Source: Cellvibrionales bacterium (GTDB lineage: Bacteria; Pseudomonadota; Gammaproteobacteria; Pseudomonadales; UBA7434). Taken from it: a stretch of DNA of 5,406 nucleotides. Below are positions 5,373 through 5,406 of the stretch, piece by piece. The notes beneath the pieces are model-generated. The model was not told where the DNA came from. It saw nothing but the letters and a program-made list of their open reading frames with translations, and searched no databases. Position 1 is the stretch's first letter. Every line of letters starts with the position of its first letter. Position numbers and translations under genes: made by a program. The DNA is taken from positions 1 through 5,406 of the forward strand of contig DMZE01000179.1 in NCBI GenBank assembly GCA_003492055.1, read 5' to 3'.

Positions 5373-5406
5373 TTGGCTAATTCGCCTCAAGCAAAAAAAC
5401 GCGCTC
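5373..5406 (+). CDS. rpsT: RpsT, 30S ribosomal protein S20 (3' end missing)
   Basis: Primary 16S rRNA-binding protein of the small subunit. Only the first 11 codons are in the window, reading M-ANSPQAKKRA when the TTG start is translated as methionine. This fits the S20 N-terminus (E. coli begins MANIKSAKKRA), and the lysine/arginine-rich AKKRA motif is characteristic. The UUG start is itself a known feature of E. coli rpsT, where it takes part in translational autoregulation. An optimally placed GGAG Shine-Dalgarno and a near-consensus promoter with a GC-rich discriminator support a highly expressed ribosomal gene. It is transcribed divergently from moaB-moeA. The short visible stretch is the only limit on certainty. 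Confidence 0.9.
   Translation, partial: MANSPQAKKRA

Overview
The window looks like a piece of gammaproteobacterial chromosome, probably a marine group. The reasons are a FabA/FabB pair (the anaerobic unsaturated fatty acid pathway), close similarity of all housekeeping products to their E. coli and Pseudomonas counterparts, an rpsT gene that starts with UUG as in E. coli, and fairly AT-rich intergenic DNA. I judged homology from memory of the families, not from a search.

Layout, left to right. (1) Positions 1-1730, plus strand: the 3' part of fabA (its first ~40 codons lie outside the window), a 115-nt gap, then complete fabB, closed by a very strong intrinsic terminator at 1767-1808. (2) Positions 1958-3319, plus strand: an isolated gene for a secreted outer-membrane beta-barrel protein that resembles the uncharacterised barrel family associated with PEP-CTERM/exopolysaccharide systems. 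No such system lies beside it here. (3) Positions 3330-5172, minus strand: moaB then moeA as a two-gene operon, converging on the barrel gene with only 10 bp between stop codons. (4) Positions 5173-5372: a divergent regulatory region with a near-consensus promoter firing rightward into rpsT (ribosomal protein S20). Only the first 11 codons of rpsT are inside the window.

How the genes work together. FabA makes and isomerises the C10 enoyl-ACP, and FabB elongates the cis-3-decenoyl-ACP, so the two commit carbon to unsaturated fatty acids. MoaB (probably acting as the MogA-type adenylyltransferase) and MoeA carry out the last two steps of molybdenum cofactor synthesis: adenylylation of molybdopterin and metal insertion. 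The barrel protein and S20 are functionally unrelated neighbours.

I see no mobile element, CRISPR array, tRNA or rRNA, and no evidence of a new multi-gene system. No stretch longer than 300 bases lacks a gene; the largest gap is 227 bp (1731-1957). The most interesting details are small: a triplicated stop-codon-bearing repeat between moaB and moeA, MogA-like active-site residues in MoaB, a terminator with two alternative 3' arms, a 12-bp perfect palindrome in the moaB/rpsT divergent region, and the orphan barrel with a single CxxC pair.
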